Source: Seminavis robusta
Lineage: Eukaryota; Bacillariophyta; Bacillariophyceae; Naviculales; Naviculaceae
NCBI GenBank assembly: GCA_903772945.1
Contig: CAICTM010000266.1
Coordinates: forward strand, 18,721 to 82,720
DNA length: 64,000 nt
Direction of reading: 5' to 3'
Made by a program: the position numbers and the translations under genes. The stretch's first letter is position 1. Every line of letters begins with the position of its first letter. The notes under the pieces are model-generated. The model was not told the origin of the DNA. It saw nothing but the letters and a program-made list of their open reading frames with translations, and ran no database searches. Below are positions 11,030 through 21,249 of the stretch, piece after piece.

Positions 11030-12424
11030 GACAAAAGGTAAGTGGGGGCGGCGGCGACGACGGATTGTGGGGATTACTAACACATAAATACAACACACAA
11101 CGAGCAAGCATCTGGTGGGGTGCAGGGCTATACAACAATCAATTTTGCGGAGATGAATACAGTTGGTTCAATTGAAGGGTCACATCGAAGGTAGCCAGGT
11201 TTGTGGTTCCTGTGCTAGGCAGCCTCTATTGCAGAGTGCTTGTCCGAACGTCCTCCACGCGACGAAAGTCCAAAGTTAATACCTGTGACACCCGACAACC
11301 AACCTCTATCATTGTTGATGCTATTACAATCTTTTAAAAATACAACCAAACATAGACATAAAACAATAATACATAGTAGACAATCTTCACAAACAAAAAT
11401 CATGGCTTCATTCTTTTTGTAGTACTAGTAGTTGTAGTCGTACTAGCTGATGGTACTTTAGATTCATGGTAGCATCCATTGCAGGCCAAGCTCTGGTATG
11501 GAACCGGTCGTGGTGCACGAAGAGGTTACCGTGGGCCGCGGGAATTTGAGACCCCCACAACCGAACATGCAATCTTCCTGGGTTGCCGGTCCCATGGCAA
11601 CCAAACGGGTATACAGCAGTGTGCAGGCCACGTCTCAAAGCGCAACACAGCTTGTAGCTATTGCGGCCAGCATCACCTCTCTGTTGGCCTGCAACCAGTG
11701 GTCCTGCCCATACTCAGCCAATGGTACGAGGATACGTTGACGCCAGGCCCAGGCAGCCTGGGTATTGTTCCGGCCCGCCCTCAACTTCTGGTTGTGAGGA
11801 GGCTCCCGTGTCGCTCCCTAGTAGTAGTGCAATAAGCTTCCACCGCTCCGTCTGGGATGGCGCACTTGTGCTCTTTCTGGCGCTGGTCACCTTTTGACAT
11901 TGAGCTCTGCCTCGGGGATTGGATTCGTCAGTCAGTCGGTTGCTTCCGTACTAGCTATGATCCCACGAGGATGGGAACGATTGCTGAACGAGCCAAGGCA
12001 AAAGATCCAGCAAGCAATGAGCCCATCCTCCTCCCGGTGCGAGCCTCAGTGCTTTGAGTAAATATTCAACTAACTGGAGCTCTGTCAAATATGTGGCACT
12101 GTCACTTTTTGCTGCATTTGATATAGGCTAGATAGTTCGCTCGAATTGAAGCAAGCAAGTCGGTTGGGCCTGGCCTCGGAAAGACCGATCCAACGAGCTA
12201 CCTGACCTGTAGCGGTACCACTGAGTCTACTTTTTAGTTCGTCGCTTTTGTTCAGAGCTCCTCCGGTTCCCTACCACCGGCCGTTTGTTCAAGGGATTGA
12301 TGCTAGCTAGCTACCATGGTATCCAATAGCTACTAAACCAAACGAGCTGCCTGACTCCTTCTGTAGCACTGTGCCAAAATATAGACCTGCTCGAGTTGTA
12401 TTGATGCAAGCTCTAGCTAGCTAG
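11030..12424. other. gene-free stretch
   Basis: About 1.4 kb. Short overlapping frames on the plus strand (11479-12057) look non-coding: they are rich in unusual Cys/Trp combinations and none has an extended counterpart or motif. CTAG runs at about 12303-12312 and 12413-12429. No RNA gene recognised. Confidence 0.45.
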
Positions 12425-12673
12425 CTAGCGAAAGGATCCGTGCTGATTCGATCCTCTTCCCCGTTCTCGGTTTTTGACCCGTTTGAACAACGCCACTACT
12501 AAAGCCCCTTCGTGTTTTGCCAAGACGACACTCGACTCGACTCCCCATTGTATGTAACCGGCACAGAAACCCGTATAGTTGTCGGCGGTACTGGTATCTT
12601 GTGTGCCGAACCATTCGTCGTCGAGCTTGTGTCGGTCTTCCACCTGCCGATGGTGTTTGTCGTGCGAGTACAT
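12425..12673 (-). CDS. possible small protein
   Basis: An 82-residue open frame from ATG at 12673, ending in a TAG supplied by a CTAG run. Composition is protein-like (DDEWFGTQDTSTADNYTGF, then a hydrophobic stretch ending ALVVALFKR and a basic tail). No family recognised. It overlaps other short frames, so it may be a chance frame or a terminal exon. Confidence 0.25.
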   Translation of the reverse strand: MYSHDKHHRQVEDRHKLDDEWFGTQDTSTADNYTGFCAGYIQWGVESSVVLAKHEGALVVALFKRVKNRERGRGSNQHGSFR

Positions 12674-12928
12674 GTAAGTAGGCCAAGAAGGCCCATCGAG
12701 AATAGGTGGTACAAAAGCTGGATAGCTAGCTAGTCTAGATGAAGATGTTTTTCTGAAGTAAATGATTTGTTTGTCTAATATTTCTTGTATTTAGTAATTT
12801 CATGTGTGTGTGGAAGAAATGCAACAGTGTTGTTTTTTCGTTTTGCGCGTGCTCTATTGTGTTGTGTGTGTTGGCATTCAATCCCATTTTGAATGACTCA
12901 CTCACACCCCTCTTTGACAGCAAGTAGT

Positions 12929-13399
12929 TTACAATCGATCATCGGCAGAACCGCGTGGGATGCGTCGAAAGTTGACAAGGGGAGGAGGACCGCGGGTGGC
13001 CAACAAGGGGGCACTGTTGGTTGGGGCGGCTTCGTGAAGTGGCATTTGCAGACTGGACGAACTGAAATGGAGTCGAGAATGACTGTGATTCATTCCCGTC
13101 ACACCGCGTCGGGCAAAATTGCTGCTGCTAAAGTCCAGCATGCTCGAATCACTCAATCGCAAACTTTGATCCAAGCGTTGATTGACTTCGCGAAGGGTAT
13201 CGGCCAACTCATCCAAAGTAGCGGCCGAGTCATCGAGCATGTTTTGCATGGCGCCGTCAACGGGAGTCGGAGAAGGAGCTCGTCGGACGCGTTTGTTCGT
13301 GTCTTGGACCAAGCCCAGTTCGCAGCGACTGCGCTTGAAAAAGGTGCTCTCGTCGTTGGGGAGCGTGTTGCTGATGGTGCCGTCAAAAGAAATATTCAT
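12929..13399 (-). CDS. small hypothetical protein
   Basis: A 156-residue protein beginning MNISFDGTISNTLPNDES. Residues about 48-82 (GAMQNMLDDSAATLDELADT... then LREVNQRLDQSLRLSD) form a probable amphipathic helix or short coiled coil; the rest is Ser- and Pro-rich and likely disordered. The segment NKRVRRAPSPTP is basic with S/T-P sites, a possible phosphorylation or nuclear-localisation region. I know no characterised family. ATG at 13399 is preceded by an A/T-rich leader. It is intronless, and the plus-strand frames over the same region are antisense shadows. Confidence 0.55.
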   Translation of the reverse strand: MNISFDGTISNTLPNDESTFFKRSRCELGLVQDTNKRVRRAPSPTPVDGAMQNMLDDSAATLDELADTLREVNQRLDQSLRLSDSSMLDFSSSNFARRGVTGMNHSHSRLHFSSSSLQMPLHEAAPTNSAPLLATRGPPPLVNFRRIPRGSADDRL

Positions 13400-14647
13400 G
13401 GTGAAAGTTAAGTAAGTAGTTTATGTTATGTGGTAGAACAAAAAGAGAAAATTGACTGTTGGTCGAGCTCAGGATGAATGGTTTGTTGGGTTGTTTGGGT
13501 TGTTTCGTATGCAGGCCCGGTTGAAGGAAAATTGATTTTATGAGATCTATGGGAGCTTTTTGGTTGTCCAAGAGCGACCGACGGCTGGAAACCACAACTA
13601 ACTATTGAAGGGTCTCTTAAAAAAGAAGGTCACCAACAGGGACATTTTACTAGTCAATCCAACTAACCCCATTTAGCCCCAACCATCCGTTCTTCCCTAG
13701 ACTACTAAATCTCACAGTCATACCATTCCCATTTATCGCTTTCTTCAACCTTCCTCTTCATCAAGAATTCGGATGCCAAGAGCCATTTACTTAACTACTT
13801 CAATACTGTTTGGCTACACAAGAGCGCGCTTAATTAAATTTAGTTATGCGACAAGATTGACCATGGCATCACTTGCGTTCCTCTTGTTCCTACCAAAATC
13901 ACTCCAATGACTCGCGGAGGGCGGCCCTTGTGGTACCACAATTGTTTTTGAATGAATGACTGAATGAATGAATGATGCGAGCCCAAGAGCTTCAATGGCC
14001 GAATCTTTTGTAGTGGTGCCGGTACCAGTGGCTCTTGTCTGTACCGGTTCCACACCGGTACAGTACCCTTGGATCTGCTCTGGTACGGGACCAGCTAGCT
14101 ACCGGTACGTACCAGCTCTCATGGTACTGGTACTGCCGGTATCTTCGTCATCAAGAGAGTTTTGGCATGGCTCGCATACATCAGGAAAACCTGGGCACAG
14201 GTCCTAGCAGCAGCCAGGAAAGGATTGATTCATGCCAATAAAGGTGCTGCAGTATTGGACTCTCCGCACGTAACCTAGCTAGACTAGACTACTAGCTAGA
14301 GCAACTAAAACCACGGTCTTCTACAATGCTTAGAGGAAGTGCTCGGCTCGCCGTGGCGCCCACCTAAAGCAGCCAAAGAGACACAAGCTGCAAGACAAAT
14401 TTTCCGATAATAGCTACTATGGCTAAGTGTTGGTCAATGACATTGTTGTGGACGGGGTAGCGATGGCAAGGTTGAAATTGCCAAGAATTGGGATTCGCTG
14501 TGAGTTGGCTGGATAGCTAGCTAATGAACCACATTGGCACACCAAAGATAACAGTAGTCATGGAAGCCATCAAAGAGATTGCAATGGCTGCATGTAGCTA
14601 CCAGGTATAGCCCAGTTGTCTGCAAACAGAATCCTACTGCCGCCTTT
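13400..14647. other. gene-free stretch rich in ACCGGT palindromes
   Basis: About 1.2 kb with no supportable gene. The part from about 14020 to 14145 contains at least six ACCGGTAC/GTACCGGT-type palindromes in 125 bp, and a TGAATGAATGAATGAATGA-like tetranucleotide run lies at about 13951-13976. CTAG runs occur near 14090, 14275-14300 and 14515. Confidence 0.5.
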
Positions 14648-15574
14648 TCAAAAAGGTAGCAGCCTTTTTTTCTTACCGCGCTTCTCAGAAAGCGTTAAAT
14701 GGATTCTGCAGTTGTCGCATTTCCGCATCACTTCTATTTTGTTTTGAAGATTGTCCCGTCTGCTCTTGGAGCCCGCTTTCAAGATACGAATGTCGTCGTC
14801 TTTCTTCGTAGCAGCCGCTTTCAAGATTCCAATGGCATCATTGCTTTGCTTGATCTTCACTTCGGCCAAAATGCACTTTTGGAGAATTCCTGAACGAATC
14901 AGCATGTCTTGCTCCTTGGGGTCAGTAATGGTCGAAGGAAGGAAGATCTGAAGGGTACCCCAAAGCACTTCACGACAATCAATGTATTCAATAACGAGGT
15001 TGAGAGCAGGTTCCAGTTGTCCCTTTTTGAGCCACAATGGTTTGGCCTTGACGACTCCGCAGACAAGCTTCAGGCACTTGGCTTTGGTCTTGCGAAGGTC
15101 AAATTGAAGGCTCTTGGATAATTGCTTGACAATGGTTGCAAGCTCCGTCGCTGAATTGATGCTAGAGGTTGGCTTGACCATCTCGTAAAGGGCATTGTCG
15201 CAGCCTTTCAATCCTCGAGTAACACAAAGTTCATCAAACCAAGAGAGAACTACATCCACATTCTGCTTGGTGATCTCTGCATCAGAGAATGGATCCAACA
15301 GAGACATGATGAACTTCCAGTCTTCTGGATTCTTGTCGGGGAATTCAAACCTCTTGGTGGTGGATTCTTGCATCCCACTTCGAAAAGCTGCATCAAAATA
15401 CTCACTCCATACACGAAGGGCGTAGCTTGACTCTTGAAACTCTATACCTCCAACAACCACAACCACATCAGGCTTGATTGCAAAGCCTGGACGCTCCGGG
15501 ACGGCCGCCTGGTTGTCCTCCTTGGGATCAGCACTCTTGTTGTTTCCTTCGTTGGAATCTTCTTCTTCGCTCAT
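14648..15574 (-). CDS. BTB/POZ domain protein with C-terminal helix
   Basis: A 308-residue protein from ATG at 15574. After an acidic leader, residues 33-130 form a BTB/POZ fold: DVVVVVGGIEFQESSYALRVWSEYFDAAFRSGMQES, then RFEFPDKNPEDW and a helical C-half ending GLKGCDNALYE. A helical region (about 140-235) resembles the BACK-like extension of BTB proteins. The C-terminus (about 240-300) is Lys/Asp-rich and predicted helical, possibly a coiled coil. Known: BTB domains mediate dimerisation and often recruit substrates to cullin-3 ubiquitin ligases; a similar role here is inference. A paralog lies 735 bp downstream in transcription-independent order (16309-17004, same strand), so the pair arose by tandem duplication. 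Confidence 0.85.
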   Translation of the reverse strand: MSEEEDSNEGNNKSADPKEDNQAAVPERPGFAIKPDVVVVVGGIEFQESSYALRVWSEYFDAAFRSGMQESTTKRFEFPDKNPEDWKFIMSLLDPFSDAEITKQNVDVVLSWFDELCVTRGLKGCDNALYEMVKPTSSINSATELATIVKQLSKSLQFDLRKTKAKCLKLVCGVVKAKPLWLKKGQLEPALNLVIEYIDCREVLWGTLQIFLPSTITDPKEQDMLIRSGILQKCILAEVKIKQSNDAIGILKAAATKKDDDIRILKAGSKSRRDNLQNKIEVMRKCDNCRIHLTLSEKRGKKKRLLPF

Positions 15575-16308
15575 GGTGCAGTCGGAGGGCGGAACGCTTC
15601 AAATGGTTGTGCTAAGTCACAGTTTTGCTAAAGTTGTCGTCCTTCGAATTGTGAACCAGCCACTCTTGTGTTGGCAGTGGGGTTGATGAGACTGGCACTG
15701 TATCGTGAGAGTTTCGTTCTAGCTAGGCGGAGAATCTTCGTTGTCGTACACACGGGATAGCAGCCGTGATAGAATCGAATCATGCGGGTCTCTCTATTGT
15801 TTGTTTGGACTCGTCTCCGATTTGAGTAAGGTCTACCAGTACGGTACTCAGCTAGCTCGTCGGTGATCTTGGCGTTGACGGGTGGAGGTACGCTGTACAT
15901 CGAACTCTAATCTGGTTTGTCGCTCACAGATGGGGTGCGTACCGGTACCAGTACCCACGGTTTTCTCGGTGCTACATCTACAGCTATACGTACGTCCTGT
16001 ACGGGATGGCATCGCCATGATAGAATCGAATCACGTCACGGTGGGTCTCTTGAGTTGTAAGCCTCGTCTCAGATTGGAATGAAAACTCGATATCGGCAGC
16101 ATATCAGAGAAGCATCAGTGCTCTAGCTAGGCCTTGGCAGCGGGTGGGGTACGGTACGTGGAACCTGGGCTGTGGTTTCACCCGTCAAGGTGGCATTGAA
16201 AGCTGAGGATTTTGATATAAGTAGTTACGAATGCTGTAGAATTCATTTTAATCACTCGAGCCATTGTTTGCACTTTCTGCAGTCCATCATCTTGCTTTTG
16301 AGAACTAG
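15575..16308. other. spacer between two BTB paralogs
   Basis: No gene supported. The segments near 15770-15790 and 16015-16060 share wording (GATAGAATCGAATCA followed by GGGTCTCT), so the spacer itself contains a diverged direct repeat. ACCGGTAC palindromes lie near 15940. Confidence 0.5.
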
Positions 16309-17004
16309 CTACCTTTCGTTTTTCCACTTTGACAACAACAAGTGCTTTAAAAGCACTCCGGTGCGGATCAAGACATCCTGGTCTGCTGGGTCCGTGACCT
16401 TTGAGGGGACGTAGTCTTCACATATATCCCACGGTAACTCCTGTGTCTTGTTGGCCTTCAAGGCGTCAAATAGGATTCCAACCATATCCGCACATAAGAA
16501 TCCCTTGGGGCTTTCAAACTCCGCTTTGATTTGTTTTAGGCATACTGGAGTTGTGTTGTCTAGATTGTACTGGATGCTATTCAGCAGAGTAGCCAACAAC
16601 AAGTCGAAGTCTTTGCCGTTTCTGCATCTGTATCTACGAGTCGAGAGAACCGGATCGCAGCGCTCAATACCCTTGTGGATACCGAGTTTATCGAACCATG
16701 GAAGGATTTTGTGAGCATTTGTCGCGGTGATCTCTGCATTCGAAAAAGGCTCGAAGAAGGATCTGACCAATTCCCATTCCTTTGGATCCTTGTCCGGGAA
16801 TTCAAATCTCTTGGATATAGATTCTTTCATTCCACTGCGAAGAGCAGCATCAAAATACTCACTGCAGATACGAAGGGCATGGCTGGATTCTTGAAACTCT
16901 GTACCTCCAACAACCACAGTGACGTCAGGTTGAATGGAGAATCGTCCTCTCTTCAGAACGGGGCCATCGTCATTGTCAGTCTTCTGTTTGGCTTTTTTAC
17001 TCAT
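16309..17004 (-). CDS. BTB/POZ domain protein, shorter paralog
   Basis: A 231-residue protein; I chose ATG at 17004 (MSKKAKQKTDNDDG) because it aligns with the start of the paralog at 15574, although an in-frame ATG exists at 17049. The BTB fold begins DVTVVVGGTEFQESSHALRICSEYFDAALRSGM and shares the RFEFPDKDPKEW segment. It then diverges: a Cys/Arg-rich piece (RRYRCRNGKDF) replaces the paralog's linker, and the protein ends LLLSKWKNER without the paralog's 60-residue charged helical tail. Probable role as for the paralog: dimerisation and adaptor function (family knowledge). Loss of the tail suggests a different partner or a truncated copy. Confidence 0.8.
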   Translation of the reverse strand: MSKKAKQKTDNDDGPVLKRGRFSIQPDVTVVVGGTEFQESSHALRICSEYFDAALRSGMKESISKRFEFPDKDPKEWELVRSFFEPFSNAEITATNAHKILPWFDKLGIHKGIERCDPVLSTRRYRCRNGKDFDLLLATLLNSIQYNLDNTTPVCLKQIKAEFESPKGFLCADMVGILFDALKANKTQELPWDICEDYVPSKVTDPADQDVLIRTGVLLKHLLLSKWKNER

Positions 17005-17334
17005 GATGAAAAGGGGCGAGGGCGACAAGACGACAGGTAGATCTCTCAAACTCTCTCGTCAGATTGTAAGATCCTTTCCTTATGATCTGATGTGGTTCAC
17101 ACCGCAGGTACCAGGAGAGCTTCTCAAACTACGGGTTGACAGGTTTTAAGGCAGGAGATGATCTCAGTCTGGTACTATGAAGGACCATGTTGATGATTCG
17201 CATGAGGGTTTCCTCGTCGCTCGTCGCAAGAGCGCGACAGTCACGAGCACACACGACTGCGGTATGAAGAATGCGCAGGCCGATTGGGAAGTCTTTCGAT
17301 CTTTCGTCCCGTTCGAGACGGAAGCGATGCTCCC
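17005..17334. other. short spacer
   Basis: 330 bases between divergent frames. It holds the 5' region of the shorter BTB gene. No other element recognised. Confidence 0.4.
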
Positions 17335-17718
17335 ATGCAACCAGGCGACAGCCTTCAAGTGGCAAGGATTGATGTCTTGCTCTTGTTGGTTCTTCTGCTG
17401 CTCCTCGGATTTTCCTCGGTCGTCAGCTTTCGAGAATTCCCATTGCGACTCCCTTTCTCCAAGCATGACGAAACAGCAATGACAGGAAAAATCTCCCCAA
17501 ACGGCGTGGCTACGGCACATCACCGGAGACAGAATCACCCCGTGAGACTCGAAAAGACATGGCCCAAGGAGTATCCCTTTGAAAAGTACGACTTTGCCCG
17601 CTGCGACGACTACCAGTACAAGCAATGCTGCTGGAACTCGATCGAGCGATGCTGTTTTCTGCTGGCGGGTTCTCCTGTTCGATTCTTCGCTAACCTATGG
17701 CATTCGCAGCTTCTCTGA
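17335..17718 (+). CDS. possible small signal-anchored Cys-rich protein
   Basis: A 127-residue open frame from the first in-frame ATG at 17335. A leucine-rich hydrophobic segment lies at about residues 11-31, then a basic linker and a conserved-looking end (KTWPKEYPFEKYDFARCDD then YKQCCWNSIERCC) with five cysteines. The layout fits a secreted or membrane-anchored small protein. An overlapping 153-residue frame exists on the opposite strand, so strand choice is uncertain; I prefer this one for its hydrophobic-anchor plus Cys-rich order. No family recognised. Confidence 0.35.
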   Translation: MQPGDSLQVARIDVLLLLVLLLLLGFSSVVSFREFPLRLPFSKHDETAMTGKISPNGVATAHHRRQNHPVRLEKTWPKEYPFEKYDFARCDDYQYKQCCWNSIERCCFLLAGSPVRFFANLWHSQLL

Positions 17719-17984
17719 CAAGGAGTCATAGAAAAAGTCGCTAGCTAGAAGAGACATACCAGCAGGAGACAAGGGAATCCACCGATAAAAGGACGTTTAT
17801 CGCTGTCTATCGATTTATGCAATTACAGTTACAAGACTGTAGTAGTAGCGAGATTCGAGCCAACGTTGTGGAGGAGAAAACGGAGGTTGAATTTTCAGCC
17901 CCAAGGACTTCATATCGGAAGCCATATGTGATATTGGGAGGATTGGATCGAGTCCCTGTCGGGAAGGAGGGATGATGCGAGTAG

Positions 17985-20900
17985 CTACAGACTGTATTCT
18001 GTTCCAAAGGAAGTGTTCCTCTCCAGGCAAACCCTTGGAGGGATGTAGCCTGGCGGTAAATCTTCTTGGCTGTCAAATGACAATGTCATGAGTCCATCTT
18101 CTGAGTCCGTGTGATCGTCATCGTCGTCAGAAGTGAAGACCACAGACCGAGTCTCACCATCTTCACTTCCACGGAAGTTGCGGGTCTCGCTGCATTCTGC
18201 TTCATCCTCTGGGACCCCCGGAAGCACGGCCAATTTGGACCTTGACAGTGATGTTTCTGCCATACGGGAACTTGCCTTGGTAATCACTGGTGTCTTCTTC
18301 AGGTTGTCATGATCATTGTGTCCTGGTTTGATGCAGACAGTGGGTCCCACATAGGAAAGGAGAACTGGCAACAGTATCAAACCATGGGCAAGACCCAGTG
18401 AGACCATGGCAATGAACATGATGAAGACAGTCTGGATGATACCATTGGTGCTAAATGCCAATGGAACGACACCCAGACAGGTAGAAAGGCCACCCACTAG
18501 GATGGAAGCACCCATGGTTCTTAGAGTATCCTTGACCTTTTCCTCGCGTGTGGGCTTTGTTGACTCATAATAACGGAGTATGATGTGCTGAAGAAGAAGA
18601 AGCAGGTGAGAATCGTGATGTCGAGCATGCAATGATCAAAGCAATGCTGTGCGTACCATGATAAAATCTACCAAAAGCCCCACTGAGATTACCAGGCAGA
18701 TGTAGGTCAGGGGGTTGATGCTGAGTCCAGCAAATTGGAGCATCCCCAACAAGTCTATGTTGAGGATGCACATTAGCGGAAGTATAAAGAATGCTGCTGA
18801 CCAGTGTGGGATGAGGATGAAGGCCAGGGCGGTAACTGCCACAACACCTGATGCACCAGGGAGAAGTTGTACGTTAGTCATGCTGTCAAGGAAATGAAGA
18901 AGCACAGGCAAACCGAGCTCACTTACCGGAAACTGTGGTGAAGGCAAGCTCAGATGGTACAATGGTGTAGAATTCCCAGATGAAATATATAAGATCAAAT
19001 GCGAAAAACTTGAATCCCTCTCCATCTTGATTGATAGGTTGTGCCTCGGCAACTTTGCGTTGGTCGGCAAGAAAGATACTCTGCTCCTTGACTACATCAA
19101 GGTCGACATGGTTGACAGCGATAAAGCATGAGGAGGCCACAATTTCTCCATCTTCATTGCGCAAAATACTACTCCCATATGCTTCATTGATTTCTGGCAC
19201 ACTCAGCATGAGGTCTAATTTTTCAGTGAACGTCAGAGTGCTGTTCTCGCCAAGTAGCGATGAGTACTCTTCAAAGGCCGGGTTGTCTCCATTCATCAGC
19301 TTTTGGAAGTCTGTGACCCAGCAGAGTTCTGGCATAGCTTGAATTTGAGGAAGAGCAGCTAAATCGTTGATGTAGTCAATCATCTGCTGTTGAACCTGGG
19401 GATCGGACTGGTCAACATCCCTGAAGTAGGCAGCCACTCCCAACTTGCGGTTAGTGTACAAGTCCATTGCATCCAAGAAGTCCATTGCATAAGAAACTTG
19501 AGGCAAAAAGTCAGCTGGTTTGAACTCTTGTTTCAAGAGAGTAGTGCTGTAGATGCAGACACCAACCAATGCAGTAAACACAATCATGACAACCACTTTC
19601 ACAACAGGATGCAGCAGATGGTCACAATACCAATCCATGAACCGGTCAACAACTGGTGCTTTGATGGGGACGGCTACCTGCGAGACATCATCCTCCAATC
19701 CATCAGTGTCTTCTTCAGTGCCACGGTCTTTGGCACTGAAGCAAATGCAACAGTCTCTTCTGTTGGCTGCAATTCTCCGTTCATCCAACACGATAATGGC
19801 GACAAAGAAGGATATTTGATAGAGGAAATCAATGCAGATGGTTGGGAATGCTAGGCAAAGGCAAGATGGAAAAGGAATTGTGAGTTTCCGTTTATCAGGC
19901 ACAAAAAGCCGCACTCTTCAGAGTCCAGTGAACCAAGCCTTACCATAGAGGCATAGGTATTGAATAATGGGGATGCTGGTTGTCACAGTCCCCAGTACAA
20001 AAGCAACTGTTGTTGTGATAGTTGTAATGGACACGCTCATTCCAACTTCTTCCATGGTTTCTCGGATTCGTTCAACCGGATCTTTTGTAGGATCCGTTCT
20101 CAGGTATGCTCCCACAATAATGAAAGTATCATCGAGTCCAATGCCAAAAATAACAAAGGGGAGAACAGAAGTCATGCTGGTAAAGGGCAACCCAATACAG
20201 AAGGCAAGCCCAAAGCCACTCATGATGGACAGCATGATTGTCACAACAGATCCGATACCAAGAAGTGCCCGTGACTGGATGATGTCTCTTCGGCAAAACA
20301 CCATGCATGTGAATGCTGCCATGATTGCAAAGACACAAGGGATCAGTGGCAAATCCTCTGAAATGGCCCGGGTTAGTTCATCTGGGAGAGACCGCATAGT
20401 GTAGATTTCGAGACGGTAAGGCTGGTCCACTTGAGCTTCCAATGCTGCCTTGATGGGCTTGAGCAGATTGAGCATTTCCAGCTCAAACTCCTCACTTTCT
20501 CCATTGGGCCAGCTCGGCAAGTCAATGAGATTGACCAATGACTGGGCAGAGGTGATCAGGGTGCCATTGTTTCCGTCTTCGCCTGTGATTGCTTCACGAT
20601 GTAGGTTTCCGATGAACAGGCTGTGTGGAAAGGGAGTTCCGCCCGCAGAATCTTGGGACAGGGCGTGCATCACCAGCTCATCAGACCCTTGAGATTGTTC
20701 TTCAAACAATGTGGCATTGTGTTCCCAGAACCTGGTGGGACCAGCGATGCTGCAGCCACCGTGCTCGCCGTTGCTACCTGCACAGATGGCTTCATAACCA
20801 TCCATGGCTCGGACACTGTCGGTGGCATTGAAAAGTCGTCTTGTAGCTTCATATGTCACTACATTGTCCCCATTGGCATGCAAGATCAAGATGAGTGGAC

Positions 20901-21249
20901 GGGCAAAAGACGGGAAGGTTTCCTGGACCCATTGAAAATGCTCTCTGGGTAGGCAGTCCACGGGGGCAAAGATTTGCTCATTATCGGCACTCAGTTCAAA
21001 GTTGGTAAATAGACCTGCGGTGATGAGTGTGATGGAGACCAGACAGATTGCGCCTATGCATCTTTTTGGGTTGCGGGCAGCCAATAGACTAACAGCAATT
21101 ACAAATTTGGTAATGGCCAAGTGAAGGAGTTGTGTTGCTCTTCTCCAGACATAGACAAAGTCGCTGACACAACCGTTGGATTCATATTTGTTGGTAGGCG
21201 CAGTTTGAGGCTTTCGTGGCCCCTTTTCGGGAATATCTTCTTGCATCAT
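17985..21249 (-). CDS. Patched/NPC1-like sterol-sensing RND protein, copy A
   Basis: Four exons: 21249-19944, 19850-18927, 18847-18657 and 18587-17985; introns of 93, 79 and 69 bp, GT-AG, phases 1, 1 and 0; 1007 residues. The first half has a hydrophobic leader helix, a large lumenal domain (with RFWEHNATLFEEQ), then a sterol-sensing-type block of five helices including FCRRDIIQSRALLGIGSVV and the TM4 motif GIGLDDTFIIVGAYLRTD. The second half repeats the layout: a lumenal domain (QSDPQVQQQMIDYIND), then NPLTYICLVISVGLLVDFIM with the TM10 acid. Known: paired acids of this kind couple ion flow to transport in Patched/NPC1/RND proteins. Substrate unknown; sterol or lipid is inference. The end (PPRVCLERNTSFGTEYSL) is shared with copy B. 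Divergent to copy B across 2.7 kb. Confidence 0.92.

Noticed and set aside
11479-12057. Plus-strand frames of 66-118 codons
   Set aside because: Overlapping short frames in several phases, no motif, atypical composition.
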